In this document: in pieces, positions 25,079 through 37,405 of the stretch
Layout of the letters: each line of letters opens with the position of its first letter
Position numbering within the stretch: position 1 is the stretch's first letter
Position numbers and translations under genes: made by a program
Assembly (NCBI RefSeq): GCF_000327385.1
Contig: NW_008708477.1
Location: 186,885-250,884 of the forward strand
Reading direction: 5' to 3'
DNA length: 64,000 nucleotides
DNA from: Lottia gigantea
Lineage: Eukaryota; Mollusca; Gastropoda; Lottiidae
The notes under the pieces: model-generated
The model's input: the letters and a program-made list of their open reading frames with translations, nothing else
The model's database searches: none
Told to the model about the DNA's origin: nothing

Positions 25079-27639
25079 GTGAGTTAAATACATAATTTTC
25101 ATAATGGCCAATTAATATTAATTGTTTAATATTATTATGATCAATATAAACAAAGCTCTATTATTATCCTATATTATGAGAAAATTTTATTTGGCTATGA
25201 CACATGAAAAGCCAAGAAATTATGATTTTCATAAAGCTCTTGTCATTTGTCAGAATTTGTCGGAATCAAAAAGAAATGATTGAACATTAAAAATCTCATT
25301 TAAGGATATCATTAGTCATTATTATTGTCATATTAATTTGGACAAAAGACTGACATGAAAAATTGCGGTAATTTTTCGTAAAAGACATTCCTATACACGG
25401 CCTCAAGTGCAGTCATGGAGTTAAAAAAACAGCAGGCTTGTTCGCGAAGTTAGTTAAATCATTCAAAATATTTAATGAAGCATGTACATTCTATTGGTTG
25501 TTTATTTGCTTAATTTGCACACCAAGACGACCAACTTTATTTGAGTGAAAGGAAAATTACACAGAGTTAGATTATGACACACAATAGTTGCAGACTTGAA
25601 ATGCTTCGAGGGCAAAGTCACTTTAGCCCATTCTCTTGCATTTAATAAAAAAGAGATTTTGCACGACGTCTATTGTTAGGTTTCCTGTCGTTCGGGGACA
25701 ATACAAGGATAGATTTGGCTTGTCAAATTATTAAGATGTCATTGAAAATATATGAATTGTGTTCATGGGAATATTTTTGCCAGTTTTTTAGAAAAAAAAT
25801 CTGCAGATTTGAATGCTTTTGTTGGAGATTAGATGTGACAGACGCTAAAAAGAGAATATATATGAGAAATTTCTGCCATTTTGATTGTTCGAAACATCTT
25901 TTGGTCTATTTGGACAATGCTCTTAGAGTTTTCATTTGTTACAATAAATATATTGAAAACCTCCTAAAGAAATAAATGTATTGGAATGCAATTGTAGGTC
26001 AGAATTGACATAAAAATAATTTTTACAGATCTGTCTCAGAAGATAAATCTTCACACCTGTGTCTGCTTTTTTTTAACACACGTCTGGTCAATATCTGTCA
26101 ATCATTTTAATCATCTCAAACATAAAACTGACATTTCAAAAGTTAGAAGTTTTGAAAGTACCTGACATTTGATCAATCAAAATTGAATTTTAAGTGACCC
26201 ATTGAAGATTGGGTATGTATTGGGTGGAGATGTTGTGTCATCTTCCCTTTTGCCATTTTGACTTGACAAGTGACACCAGGTAGTAATTTTCTGCGAAACT
26301 GAAAAAAAATTGACAGAAAAATTAATTAATAGATAAAATGACTGGCGATTGCATCAACAATTTTTTTGCAATTTTTCAAACGGCGGAAAACAAAAAAATT
26401 ACATTTTTAGAGTTACTGTATCAAAAGTTTGCTTTTTGCACTCTGGAGAATGTAAAAACGAATTGGAAATGCATCAATAATATTTTTGCACTTCAGATGA
26501 ACTTGAGTACTTTCAATTGCTCAAAATGTGCGGATGTGAGCTGCATAGTGAATGTTCGTTGATATGCATATTATTTCATTCATATATGTATAGTATTTGA
26601 TTTCAAACGGATGTCTATTAACGAATAAAAAATACAAAACAGCTGAAAAAAAAATGTTGCAAAATTGAGATAGGGTCCAATTATTTCTAATCTATTTAAC
26701 ATGGATTGTAATGTTGCGGGAGTTTGTTTTCACAGGTGTGGGGGTTACGTGAGATATACCCATGATTTTTTTTATTTTGTGAAATGAAGGTAAAATATAT
26801 AGTACAAGTGAATACAGATAGTTAATCGGTTGGAAAATCCCATTTCAAATCTTTTGAAAGTTGGATAATAACTTGTGATTATCATTTACATATTATCTTA
26901 TTTATATATATGTAATTCTGTGAAGCCTTTTGAAAATATAGGAAAATTTGTAAAAACTGTTTTTGAGAAGATGAGATACATAACCTCACACCTGCAAATT
27001 GAGTTCCAAATTTGATATTTTTTTTGAAAAAAATTGGTGCATATTTTCAGTGGATTGAATATTAAAATTTGTAATCTTAGATTTAAATGTTATGTCTTCT
27101 TGATTTTGAAGTGGTTATTAACCCACAATTTTGAGAAAATTAGTGCCATATTTGTGAAAAATTTGTCAATTTTTTCCCTGACATGTGAATTCCAGTACAA
27201 TTTTTAAATGATAATGATACAGAATATTATTAGAAAATTACTCAAGACGCTAGAAAATTGGTGTCATATAAACAAAATACTACTTCAACAGACAATGACA
27301 AAAAATTTGTCAATTGGGCAAAGCTTGATATGAAGGGTTAATTTCAATTGTCTCCCCAGATGTTAACCCTCATGCAGCCCCGCCTTTAAACTCATTGATG
27401 TAAAGACATTTTTATAGAATGATTATTTGTTACATGTATTTGAATGGGGTTAGTGAGGCGAGAAGATGAATTGCTCCAGATAAGGCCTCGAGGATTAAAT
27501 TAGTTTGAACCTTATGATTTCAGGTCAGGTCAATTGAGATATTTGCCCTGAGCTATATAAGATGTGTATCAATTATGCATACACATTTATTGATCAAAAT
27601 TTTAATTTTAATGATTGACAATTTTGTTCATTTTAATGA
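25079..27639. other. Intergenic, nothing recognised
   Basis: Very AT-rich. Frames of 100 (25673-25975) and 74 codons (26338-26562) have no motif and look like chance. Confidence 0.5.
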
Positions 27640-28020
27640 ATAACAGTTTCAAATTTTGTAGTTTTGTTGTATAACAATTTCCAAATCTGCAATGTTTTGG
27701 AATAACAATTCAAAATCTGCATTGTTTTGAATATCAATTTCCAAATATGCAATTTTTTGGAATAACAATTCAAAATATGCATTGTTTTGAAATAACAATT
27801 CAAAATCTGCATTTTTTTTAGATAAGAATTTCAAAATATGCAATGTTTTGGAATGATAATTTCAAATTTTCTAAATTATTATGAATAACAATTTGCATTT
27901 GTTTTTTTTGTTAACAATTTCAAAATATGCATATTTCTGGAATAATAATTTCAAATTTTACAATTTTTTGAGGAATAACAATTCAAAATCTGTTATTTTT
28001 TGGAATAACATTTCAGAACT
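27640..28020 (+). repeat. 30-31-bp AT-rich minisatellite
   Basis: Units like ggaataacaattcaaaatct + gcattgtttt, about 12 copies with length variation. The overlapping minus-strand frame (NNADFELLFQ repeats) is a by-product. Confidence 0.9.
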
Positions 28021-28135
28021 TACAAAATAACATTTTAAATCTAACAAAATAACATTTTTAAACTTACAAAATAACATTTCAAAACTTACAAAATAACATT
28101 TCAAAACTTACAAAATAACATTTCAAAACTTACAA
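28020..28135 (+). repeat. 22-bp minisatellite (aaaataacatttcaaaacttac)
   Basis: aaaataacat recurs at 28024, 28046, 28068, 28090 and 28112, exactly 22 bases apart. Directly continues the 30-31-bp array, with which it shares aataaca and tttcaaaa words. Confidence 0.93.
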
Positions 28136-30083
28136 TTTATATGAATAACAATTTCAAACGTTATGTTTTGCAATAACTTAATCATTCATTTTTCAAATAT
28201 TATTGAAAGTTTGGTGAAAAAAATCTAAAACGAAGGTTTAAAACAGTATAATTTTTACAAAAATTCAATCTGTCTGTACTGTTGCCTTAGGATACCTGCA
28301 CTGCGCTGTCCACTTGTTACAGTTAAACAATAGTCTAAATGACATAATCCGGTGATGTTGATATTGATTTGAATTTGACCTGTAACAACTCTGACCTTCA
28401 TTGAATTAACAAATAGAATGTTTTGATATTGTAACAATGGTCTCTTTCATTATCAAACTGTGTTTGTATTTATTTAATAGTGATACTCTAGTTTCTACAT
28501 GTTTAATGTCTCAGACCGCAAGTTTTTTAGGTCTAGGTTTTAATCCAGTCTTCCCAAATCTTTTTTTTCAGTTTTTATTTGCTTATCATCATGTGTTTTT
28601 TTTTACATTTCATAATATTATGACCAGTTTTTCTTTCATAGAAATTTTAGAAATAAAGTACCAAACTAAGGATATTTGAGCCAAGGCCAGCTTCATTTCT
28701 TGGGGAATGCTCCCATAGAATTGCCACTGTTGAAAAAGTGTCTGCACACAGTAACCATGAGATATTTAGGGCTGCTTTCTCACCAATCATTATACTCTCT
28801 GACAGCGTTGGGGTAAAAGTCTCGGGTGATGCTATGGCAATTACAAAAAAGATTATGTGTCTTCAAAAGTAACAAGTCAGTGTCTGGTGTCCACTACCAT
28901 GCAATCCTAGGCATGAATTACATAACACAAGCTAGAAAATATCCACATCTTTGAAGTGGTTAATTGCAAAAGCATATGGACGAAATATTCTATTTTTAAA
29001 AAGGAGAAATATGTGGAGAATGGCATTGGTTGATTTTAATACTAAAGCAAATTAACTCTAAATCTTGGAGACATGATCCAAATTGTTTCAGCAAGTAACA
29101 TTAAGGAAATGTTTTCACAAAGAATTAGGCGCTAAAGAATAACTGAAATTCTATTGGATAATATCGATCGAGATGGAAGGGGTGAAGAAATGCAAGGGCT
29201 CAAGTTTTTTGTCCAGAGCAGACGTAGAAATAAACATCTAAATCCTTAACATTGGTTTCTGTTGGTTTAGGTATTGATCTGTGATTCGCCTAGCGTACTG
29301 ATACGGCAACAATAGTGATACAAAGCCTATTTGCTTGCATGATGCCATCATAAAGACCTCCATTGTTTTTCAATGTGTTTGGTAAATAATTAAGTGCATG
29401 GTGTCACTCAGTGTTTTCTTGCCTTCTATCTTAATATGAACAGTCTACATTGGTGGCGTGTTTGTCAACAATTTCTCTAGCATTTCATCGTTTACCTCCC
29501 TCCACTAAATATTTTCCTATTGGTTGAGAAAGGATCTTCGTAAACTTGTAGCGAGTTTGGTTTTTAGCCCTTCGTGTATCTTTTTTTTTTAGCATGTTGA
29601 AAATTGTCAAAATTCTTGAACTTGGTGATTTTAATGTTAATTTCGATGTCAAAAACTCTGTTGTATTCAAAATTGTATTATTTGGAAAAACATTTTATAG
29701 AATTCCAAATATGAACAAAACTCATTCTATTTTCATAGCTCATAAGAAATTTAATGAAAGATAATTTGAGGCCTGAAAGTTTGCAATGTGAATTGAAGAC
29801 TTCGTTGTTTGAAGGCTTGGTTGAAATATTGTAGCCAATATAAAATTTCTACTTATTAAGTTAAGGTAGAGATTCAAAATGGTTGTGAACTATATTTGTA
29901 TGTTATTTCAATGTAAGAACCATTCTAGAATAGTTGCATAAAAAAAACCAATTCTTTGATGGTTTGTGTGCATGCTTATTTTTTTTCAACACAAGTCATT
30001 TAGATTAAGACTAGTATTTTAAAGTATTTTTAATTTACAAAATTATAATTGATATCAATCGATATACCTTCAAAATACTCAAA
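28136..30083. other. Intergenic, nothing recognised
   Basis: No repeat or gene recognised up to the LINE fragment. Frames of 60-80 codons lack motifs. Confidence 0.5.
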
Positions 30084-30325
30084 AATAATAATAATAATTG
30101 TATTTTTAAAGCGCTGAAATCCACTAAACATGGAGAGTGCTCAAAGCGCTGACACATCTTTCACAAGCTATATTCACAGTAAGTCTAATCGTAAGGACCA
30201 AACAAGTGTGTTTTCAATTTGGATTTAAAGTCTTCCATATTTGAAGATGATCTAATGGATATGTTGAGGGAATTCCATAAGTTCGCAGCAGCATATGCAA
30301 ATGTTCTAGCACCAAATGATTTTAA
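30084..30325 (-). mobile_element. 3' end of a CR1/L2-like non-LTR retrotransposon (LINE)
   Basis: On the minus strand 30325-30185 encodes LKSFGARTFAYAAANLWNS then LNISIRSSSNMEDFKSKLKT and HLFGPYD with a TAG stop. This is the well-known C-terminal tail of CR1/L2/Rex-type reverse transcriptase ORFs (consensus fAvaAPrLWNsLPl.iR...s...FKs.LKThLF). After the stop comes a short 3' UTR with two AGCGCTTT motifs, ending in an (ATT)n tract (30084-30099). Upstream of LKSF the frame is closed, so the copy is 5'-truncated, the usual fate of LINE insertions. It keeps about 45 codons without a stop. Clade within CR1/L2 cannot be decided from this piece. Confidence 0.88.
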
Positions 30326-31011
30326 TTAAATGATGGTTTCACAAGTTAAAATTTATCTTTAGAGCGGAGGTTTCTAGAAGGAGCATATGGTTGAACAAAA
30401 TCTTCAACTCAAAATACAAGTATTAATAATAAAAACTTCCACCAAAATTCTCCAAATTCAAAATTATGTTGTATATTTTCATTCTAATTGGCAAATTGGA
30501 TATGTATTTTTGCATTTGCTCTCATATAGAAAGCAATTATATTTCTGCAATATTTTACTTCAAAGATTATATCCGCCATTTATAATGGTGAAACATTATT
30601 ACAAACTAAGAACTCGGGCATTTTTTTTAAACTTAATTTGATACATGTGACAATTGTTCAATCATTTCTATAAGTTGACTGATCTTCATTAGTTATGATT
30701 AATGACAATAACACCTAGAGGTAAGATAGGAATAGTTTTGAGCGGGTGTTGCCAAGGACAAAATCACGCGTTTTAAGTCCAGACATTTTTTTTTATTTGG
30801 GTTAATAACTTCATTCATTACCCTGTGAAAGAACAATCTATACAACTTCTGAATGTGTGTGATATTCCCAATTACCTTAGAAAAATGAAATTTATTGCTG
30901 GGAAACATGGACTGTTGTTGCTCTACTAGACAATTTCATTTTATTGTAGACAAATGAAATGTTCAATTTGTATTCTGAAACGTCATATGAGTAGTTGAAA
31001 TACTGATATAC

Positions 31012-31369
31012 TTAAAGGTATAATACCTCATAGGATGACCAAAAAAAATTGAATTTTTAAACTTGGTTAAAATGAGTCTTGTTCATCAGTGGACTTACCT
31101 AGCGTCATAACTATACAACATAATCCCTCTATAATCCAATAGATACATATAACTAAGTAGACCTAATAATTCATTAGAATATGTACTTTTGAAACATACT
31201 TAGAAGTGTGTTTCAATAGTTATTTAGTTAAATAGATATATCGTCTTAGATAGGGATACTATTCTTAAGTCATGGCACTTGATAAATTCAACTGATGAAT
31301 ATATAACACTTGTTGACCAAGTTTGATACTTTGAAATCTATGTCCATTCTAAGAGGTAGTATCCTTTAA
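31012..31369. mobile_element. MITE-D (358 bp, TTAA-flanked), single copy seen
   Basis: Left end TTAAAGGTATAATACCTCAT, right end, read inward, TTAAAGGATACTACCTCTTA: imperfect terminal inverted repeats of about 24 bases with TTAA at both ends. No second clear copy in the window, no coding potential. Confidence 0.7.
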
Positions 31370-33223
31370 AATATTTAAATGACTACATGTATATCATTAA
31401 TATATGACAATATAATAACAGCAGCAGAAAGTATGACATAAAGTCTTATTCCATTTGCATTAAGAGTTTTTTTTTTTAATAAGATGCTGAGTTATCTCTT
31501 TATATCCATTAGACTTTTATATCTTCTTTAATTTTCATGCTAAGTGCATTTTAAAGACACCCTTGCCCTTGACCCATTTTCAACGTAACATTTCGTAATG
31601 GGCTGATTCATAAAATATTAAATTTAGGGGAAAAGATATAATTTCAATTTTTCAGACTACCTGTGTTTTTGACACCTGCTCACTGAATTTTGAAATCTAA
31701 TTCATTTTGTGAATTCAACTAGGTTGAAAATGACTCATTTTTGTAACAGTTGTATATGTACTTGATTTTTTGATAAATGAAAAAGTAACTTAGGATGTTT
31801 ATGGAGATTAGTTAAAAAGATTTCATATTAGATTACAATTTGATCTCACATTAGTCTCTAGGATTTGAAAGATGAATTTTTCATGTGTTGGAGACATTTA
31901 AAGGGGCATTCTGCATGATTTTATATTTTTGTCCATTGTATAGTTTCTATACAGAGCAACCATTTTAAACATCAATTTTTAGAATTTCGAACTACGGACC
32001 TGCAACTCTTCCCTTGCGGAGGTACGTTTGTGGATTCGCTGCTGAAAGATGGAAACAATCAAACAACAATTTTTCACAAGGATAGAAACATAGGTTCAGG
32101 AGAATTTTGTTCACAAGTTGTTCGACGTAACCAAGCAGATGACGTCAAAGTCCCACAGCCTCTCCGAAAATTTTTTGTTTTTTTGATTATATCAATTTCA
32201 TAGTCAACATTGATGGTTCCTTTGTTTCCAGAAAAACTTGATGAGTTAAGTCACTTAAAAATTTTATTTGTAATCTGGCTTTCCGAACTATATAAGTAGA
32301 ATTACTATATAAAGCATTTTCAATTATTTTGTATCAGTATTCAGGTCTAACCTTTATATACTTCACATTTAGCACTTTATTTATTGAGAATTTTTTTCTC
32401 CTCAGTGTAAATTTTGGTGTAAATGCCATCATAAAATAATTTTAAAATTTATTTCTTCAATGAAATTCTAGTTTTAGGTGACAAAGGTAAGTTTAGTGTG
32501 ATTTAATGTAAAGATCTCCTACGGAAGTTATTTAATAAATTTATAACTTGCTTAAAATGCTTAAACCGTCAATTGCCAAAGAAAAAATAGCTTGTACCGT
32601 CTCATACATCATAAGATCGTTATTTTGGGGGAGACGACCGGAAACCTAATTCATACACTACATGAATTGTCAAATTATGATATTTGTATCATAAATTTGT
32701 TAAATAATTGTCTGCTGCAGTGTTTGCACACTTTGCGTCTGCCACTATGAAACCAAATTGTGTGGCGTTTTTAGCAATCAATAAATGGAGGGGCCAAATG
32801 AGGGTCATAGGCATTTACAACTTCAATAAAAAATTTGAAACTGGAAAGGGGGAAGGGGTGGCAAAGCCAAGCCGGCCTCAATTGTAGGGGTAGAAGATGT
32901 AGAAACACCAATACCCTGAATCACTGAAATTGACAGTATCATCTCAACACTGTTCATCTTTACCTAAAGTGATCCTAATAAAAGGACAAGAAAAGCTGTC
33001 AGTTTGTAAATGGACACCAGGTTGTAGGAGGCAGAAGTCAAGAAATCTCTGGATTTTTTAGCTTTCTTCAATTGTTTTTGAACATCTTATTCCATTAAAC
33101 AACTATTTCCTACACTAGTGACATATGTAGAAAGATATTTTTATGGCTGGGTGGAGTGACTTTGTCTTCCATTTCTGTACAGGAATGATGGGAAGGTTGA
33201 ATACAGACAAGGAAGGATAATGG
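31370..33223. other. Intergenic, nothing recognised
   Basis: Contains ttaaaggggcattctgcatg at 31898, which resembles the start of the TTAA elements, but no matching right end was found. A single TGACGTCA lies at 32140. Confidence 0.4.
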
Positions 33224-33767
33224 TTAAAGGGATAAAGCCATCTAAATATTTGCTTTTACCAGCTGAGCTCAATTTAAGCTATTTATAGCACTTTTCAAAA
33301 TTCCTTTGCAATTCAACCAGCACAAATTATGGATGGTTGAATTGTTGTCACTTCAAGGCAGATACAGACTGTGCACGTTAAAGATCCTTCGACAGTTGGA
33401 AATCGAAAAAGATAAAGCATAATTCCACTTTCCTGACAAAATTGCCATCATTGCACACTGCATGGTGTTGCCGTTCAGGGCAAAAAGCCCATAAGGTGCT
33501 GAAAAGTAGGATGTAAAACTCCATTCATTTAATTTTCATTTCACTTCATGGCAGAAATTAACATTTTAACTTGGACTTTTGACTCTCTTTGGTCAGGAGA
33601 AGACAACAGTAAAAAATTTTTTTGGTATTTTTTGTTGAAGTTAAAAGGAACTTATGACCAAGGATTTTGACAAGTGACATTAGATTCTATTTCTGAAACA
33701 TTATCAACAAACGTGGAGCTTTTTTTACTTGTTAAGAAAAAAAAATTATATGACCATATCCCTTTAA
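33224..33767. mobile_element. MITE-E (544 bp, TTAA-flanked) containing a DR-A copy
   Basis: Left end TTAAAGGGATAAAGCCATCT, right end, read inward, TTAAAGGGATATGGTCATAT. A DR-A copy occupies about 33335-33540, so DR-A probably inserted into an older and shorter MITE-E. Only one copy is seen, so the call rests on the ends alone. Confidence 0.55.
33335..33540 (+). mobile_element. DR-A dispersed SINE-like repeat, copy 3 (inside MITE-E)
   Basis: actgtgcacgttaaagatcc, ttcgacagttggaaatcgaa, attgcacactgcatggtgtt and ctgaaaagtaggatgtaaaa are shared with copies 1, 2 and 4; ends ctccattcatttaattttc, a short degenerate ATTC-like tail. Confidence 0.8.
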
Positions 33768-35148
33768 CAGTTCACCTGGAAGTATTTAGTGGCGAATATT
33801 TAACGGCAAAGATTACAAAAATATTATATGGATATCTCTAAACTTTATTTTGTTAACCATAAACCGCATTGTCAGCTGGTTAGGATCAAATTTATTTCAA
33901 ATCTGGACGTATTTACTCGACTGCTTCAATAACAGTCTTGTCTTATAAAATAGATATTAGTGGCCATTAGATCTCCAATTTCCACTTCTGCCTGGACGAC
34001 CATATTATCTTCTGATGACCTTTAGATCAAATTTCTTTTTGACAACTCACTCATGAACATCAGAGATACCCTTTCTTTTTATGAATTAAGTGGCCTGAAA
34101 ATTGGGTGAAAAGTATGAAATTATTTTTTTGGCTGATGTAAATAAACCTGAATTATATTCCAAATCTTGATTTTAGACTCTACTTGAGGCAGACGCTTTG
34201 GTTGTCTTTGAAATGTATATGTTTGATGATTGTTTATTTGGCTGTTGAAATAAAATATAATTATATTATATATATTGGATATTAAGGTTGTCTTAATATT
34301 TGATTAACCAGAACTGTCTGTTTTTACTTCTGAAAAGTGACATGGATAGTGGATATTGAATTATCCAAGCCAACATCCTGGCAACTATGGTCCTTAAACT
34401 ATGCCTAAATGTACTGTTGATTTTAAACAAAATCAGAATTTGGTACAACCCTCAGCTCTTTGAGAATTTGATTGGAATTGTTTTGAGAAGCGTTGTAATT
34501 TCACAAAATTTAATCTCAATCGATATTAGGCTCGGAACATGTGCACATAAATGCTCCTTAACCTTGTACATGTATAAAATATACTTCGATATATTTACCT
34601 AAAAACTTGTAAAAGTTCTCATCTTTACTACGTCAAGCCCCTGATTATGATACTGATATTTTGATATGATTTGATATCATGATTGGCAATTGGCCATAAA
34701 TGTGTGACTGCAGAGATAAGAGATAGTCTAGTTTTTTATTTGAGATTTGTAGATGTGATAATATGATTTTCGTATACAGGGAGCGTGATCAAATCGCATT
34801 CCCTCAGATTTACATGTAAATATCCTAGATGAAATTACGACTTGTGTGTTTATTTATCTTATGTTTTGTTTGTTTTGATTTTGGCGTAAGAAATGAGTGA
34901 AATAAAGGCGAGTTTTTGACATGATATAATCTACTAACTTTACACTCCATTTCCAATCATAAATTGAAAAGTGAGATGGAAAATGTTTAAACATTGAAGG
35001 TTTTTTTTCTTATGAAATACAGCCTGATTAGACTTGATTGTGACAAAATGATAAGTTGACTTATTTAGAATGATATGATAGCAGAAAAACTTGGCCTCGA
35101 ACTATGGTGTGTGAACATTTTTTTCGGCTAAAAAAATTCAGGTCATAC
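33768..35148. other. Intergenic, nothing recognised
   Basis: AT-rich unique sequence. The 71-codon frame at 34387-34602 has no motif. Confidence 0.5.
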
Positions 35149-35393
35149 TTAAAAGGACACATTGGCCATTTTTTTCCGACCAATCATAAGTCTCAGAAAC
35201 AGGATTTTTTTTAAGCTAAGCAGTAATTGTTATCACAGCTTGCTGTCCAAATTTGAGCCTTTAAATCCATGTATGTCCAGAATTATCTGTGTTTGAATGT
35301 TAAAGGAATTATTCAATTTTCGTGCATTTGTGGTACTTCTGATGACTATCTACATATATTCAAGACAAATCAACCCCCAAAATGAACCTTTAA
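35149..35393 (-). mobile_element. MITE-C copy 2 (245 bp, TTAA-flanked)
   Basis: Reverse orientation to copy 1: TTAAAAGGACACATTGGCC at the left, tccatgtatgtccagaatta and tctgtgtttgaatgttaaag inside, aatgaaccTTTAA at the right. Lies about 600 bases from copy 3 in inverted orientation. It overlaps the end of a chance minus-strand frame. Confidence 0.82.
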
Positions 35394-36000
35394 AGAATAT
35401 TTGCTTGGTTTCAGACTGAAAATGTAAAAAATGAACCTTTGGAATAAAATTTGCAATTGACAAATACATTAAGGCCAGTAGTGCTGGTTGCAGTGCAGAC
35501 ACACAAAGAGAGCTTAGACTTACACCATTCCTACCCAGTGCCCTAGTCATAAGTTACATGCGTTTTCATAAAGTTAAATTCACGGTTTTTCCCAAGGTAT
35601 TTTCATACTTTAATAGGGACAACACTTGAACGTTAGAATTTGATTTATCAAAAAGAAATAATTCATATATACAGATAACAAATAAATTACCACCATTAAA
35701 TGGATTTTTACTTCCTTTTCTGCTCTTCTCTGAGCTTTTAACTATAGTTTTTTAAATTTGAAGCTATGATGGCTGGACACCCCTTAAGGTTTTAACATGA
35801 TTTACTAAACACAAGAGTCAGTGGGTGGCAAGGATTCCATTTCACATGAAAGTATGTTGTTTATATTGAGTCTAAGTTGATATATTTTCAATGAAAGCAA
35901 TTTAAACACATGTTTGAACATGTTTGAAATTAACACATTTAGAAAAAAACGTCCACTTGTTTTGTGGATTCAAGTAGGAATATTTGTTTATGCCCACAAT

Positions 36001-36241
36001 TTAAAGGGACAGTTGGTCCATTTTTTGAGGGTTGATTTGAGTGTTGAATATATATAAAAGTACTACAAAAGCAAGAAACGAGTTGTTTTTTTAACATTCA
36101 AACACAGATAATTCTGGACACACATGAATTTGAAGCTCCAAATTTCAACTATGAGCTGTGAATATTATCATTGATTGGCTTAGCTTAAAAAAAGTTCCCG
36201 ATTCTGAGACTAAGTAAAAAATGTTGCATCTGTCCTTTTAA
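36001..36241 (+). mobile_element. MITE-C copy 3 (241 bp, TTAA-flanked)
   Basis: TTAAAGGGACAGTTGGTCC at the left; acattcaaacacagataatt and ctggacacacatgaatttga inside; tgtccttTTAA at the right. Forms an inverted pair with the copy at 35149-35393. Confidence 0.83.
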
Positions 36242-37028
36242 AAATGAATAAAAACATAAAGGAAATATTCATATTGATTTCCATGTCAATATTTGGTATA
36301 GGCAATTTTATAGAAGTTGGAATTTTAAGATTCCAATTTTTTTCCAACACAGTTATTGCATGTAGTTGTTGCATGGAATGTGGAGTTGACAAACCAAGTT
36401 GTAGAATGGCCTCAGGTTTTATGAAATGGTGAGCATAGAAAGAAAGAAACAAAGATAACAACTTTGTTTCACAAGGAATCGAAGATATACTGCCTTGCTT
36501 ATAATGACACGTACCAAAGTTGTGTAAAATTTTGGACTTTTGGAATATAATGGTTCTGCAAATTCTCATTTGAAAACTTGTTGAATATTTCACAGATGTA
36601 GAAAGAGATTCACCTAGAAGAATTTGGTTGATAAATGAAAGCAGTGGGAATGAGATTTTGGTACAATAGTACCATTGTACTGGTATGATTAATGTTTTAA
36701 GTAACCAGTAAAAAATTAGTCAGACCACTTACTAAAATGGCAGGTCAGACATGGAAACATTTTAATGAATTTAACTTGTCTCTTTTCAAATATGTAGACA
36801 AATAAATGATTTTTGTGGAGTAACGGAAGTCTTTTTAATGTGGACAATTAGTCAAAATATACCCAGTTATTTAAGTTTTGGTGTGTAAAGTAACTGTTAA
36901 GAGAGGAAATATTAGTTTAACCTTGAAATGAGTCAAGAAATCCATTTAAAGGACATGCTTCAAATTTGAATAAAAAAGGAGATGAGCACTTAGGACACGT
37001 GGACGTGGTAAATATATGAAATAAACCA

Positions 37029-37080
37029 TTTAAAGGGATTCTAAATTTTTATGCTAATCGAGGACACTGATAGTATAGCA
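37029..37080 (+). mobile_element. MITE-A left-end fragment beside copy 3
   Basis: TTAAAGGGATTCTAAATTTT followed by gaggacactgatagtat, resembling the left end of the complete copy starting 20 bases further right. Looks like an older truncated copy next to which, or into which, copy 3 inserted. Confidence 0.5.
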
Positions 37081-37100
37081 TATATAGCATATTTACTCGT

Positions 37101-37405
37101 TTAAAGGGATTGTAAAGAGGTTGTCTGGATTTTTTATGTATTGGGGACATTCTTATCATCAATTTCCACCATTCCAATTTTCAATCAGACGTCGGTGGTT
37201 CCTGTAATTACATTTAGATTATTTGTTTTATTAAGTTATTAATCGCCAAGTCCTTATTTGTGATACGTACAGCATATTTTACGCTTAGTTTTAGTGGAAT
37301 TGCAGGAACTATAGACATTTGATTGAAAATTGGAATGGTGCAAATTGATACTATCAGTGTCTCCGATACACAATTTTTTAGAAAACCTGCTTACAATCCC
37401 GTTAA
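37101..37405. mobile_element. MITE-A copy 3 (complete, 305 bp, TTAA-flanked)
   Basis: Both arms are present: left end TTAAAGGGATTGTAAAGAGG, right end, read inward, TTAACGGGATTGTAAGCAGG. The arms match over roughly 110-130 bases with substitutions, making the element a large imperfect palindrome. TTAA is found at both ends, consistent with a target duplication. No coding capacity. It is the best reference copy in the window. Confidence 0.85.

Noticed and set aside
31898-31960. TTAAAGGGGCATTCTGC start of a TTAA element
   Set aside because: No matching right end found within reach.
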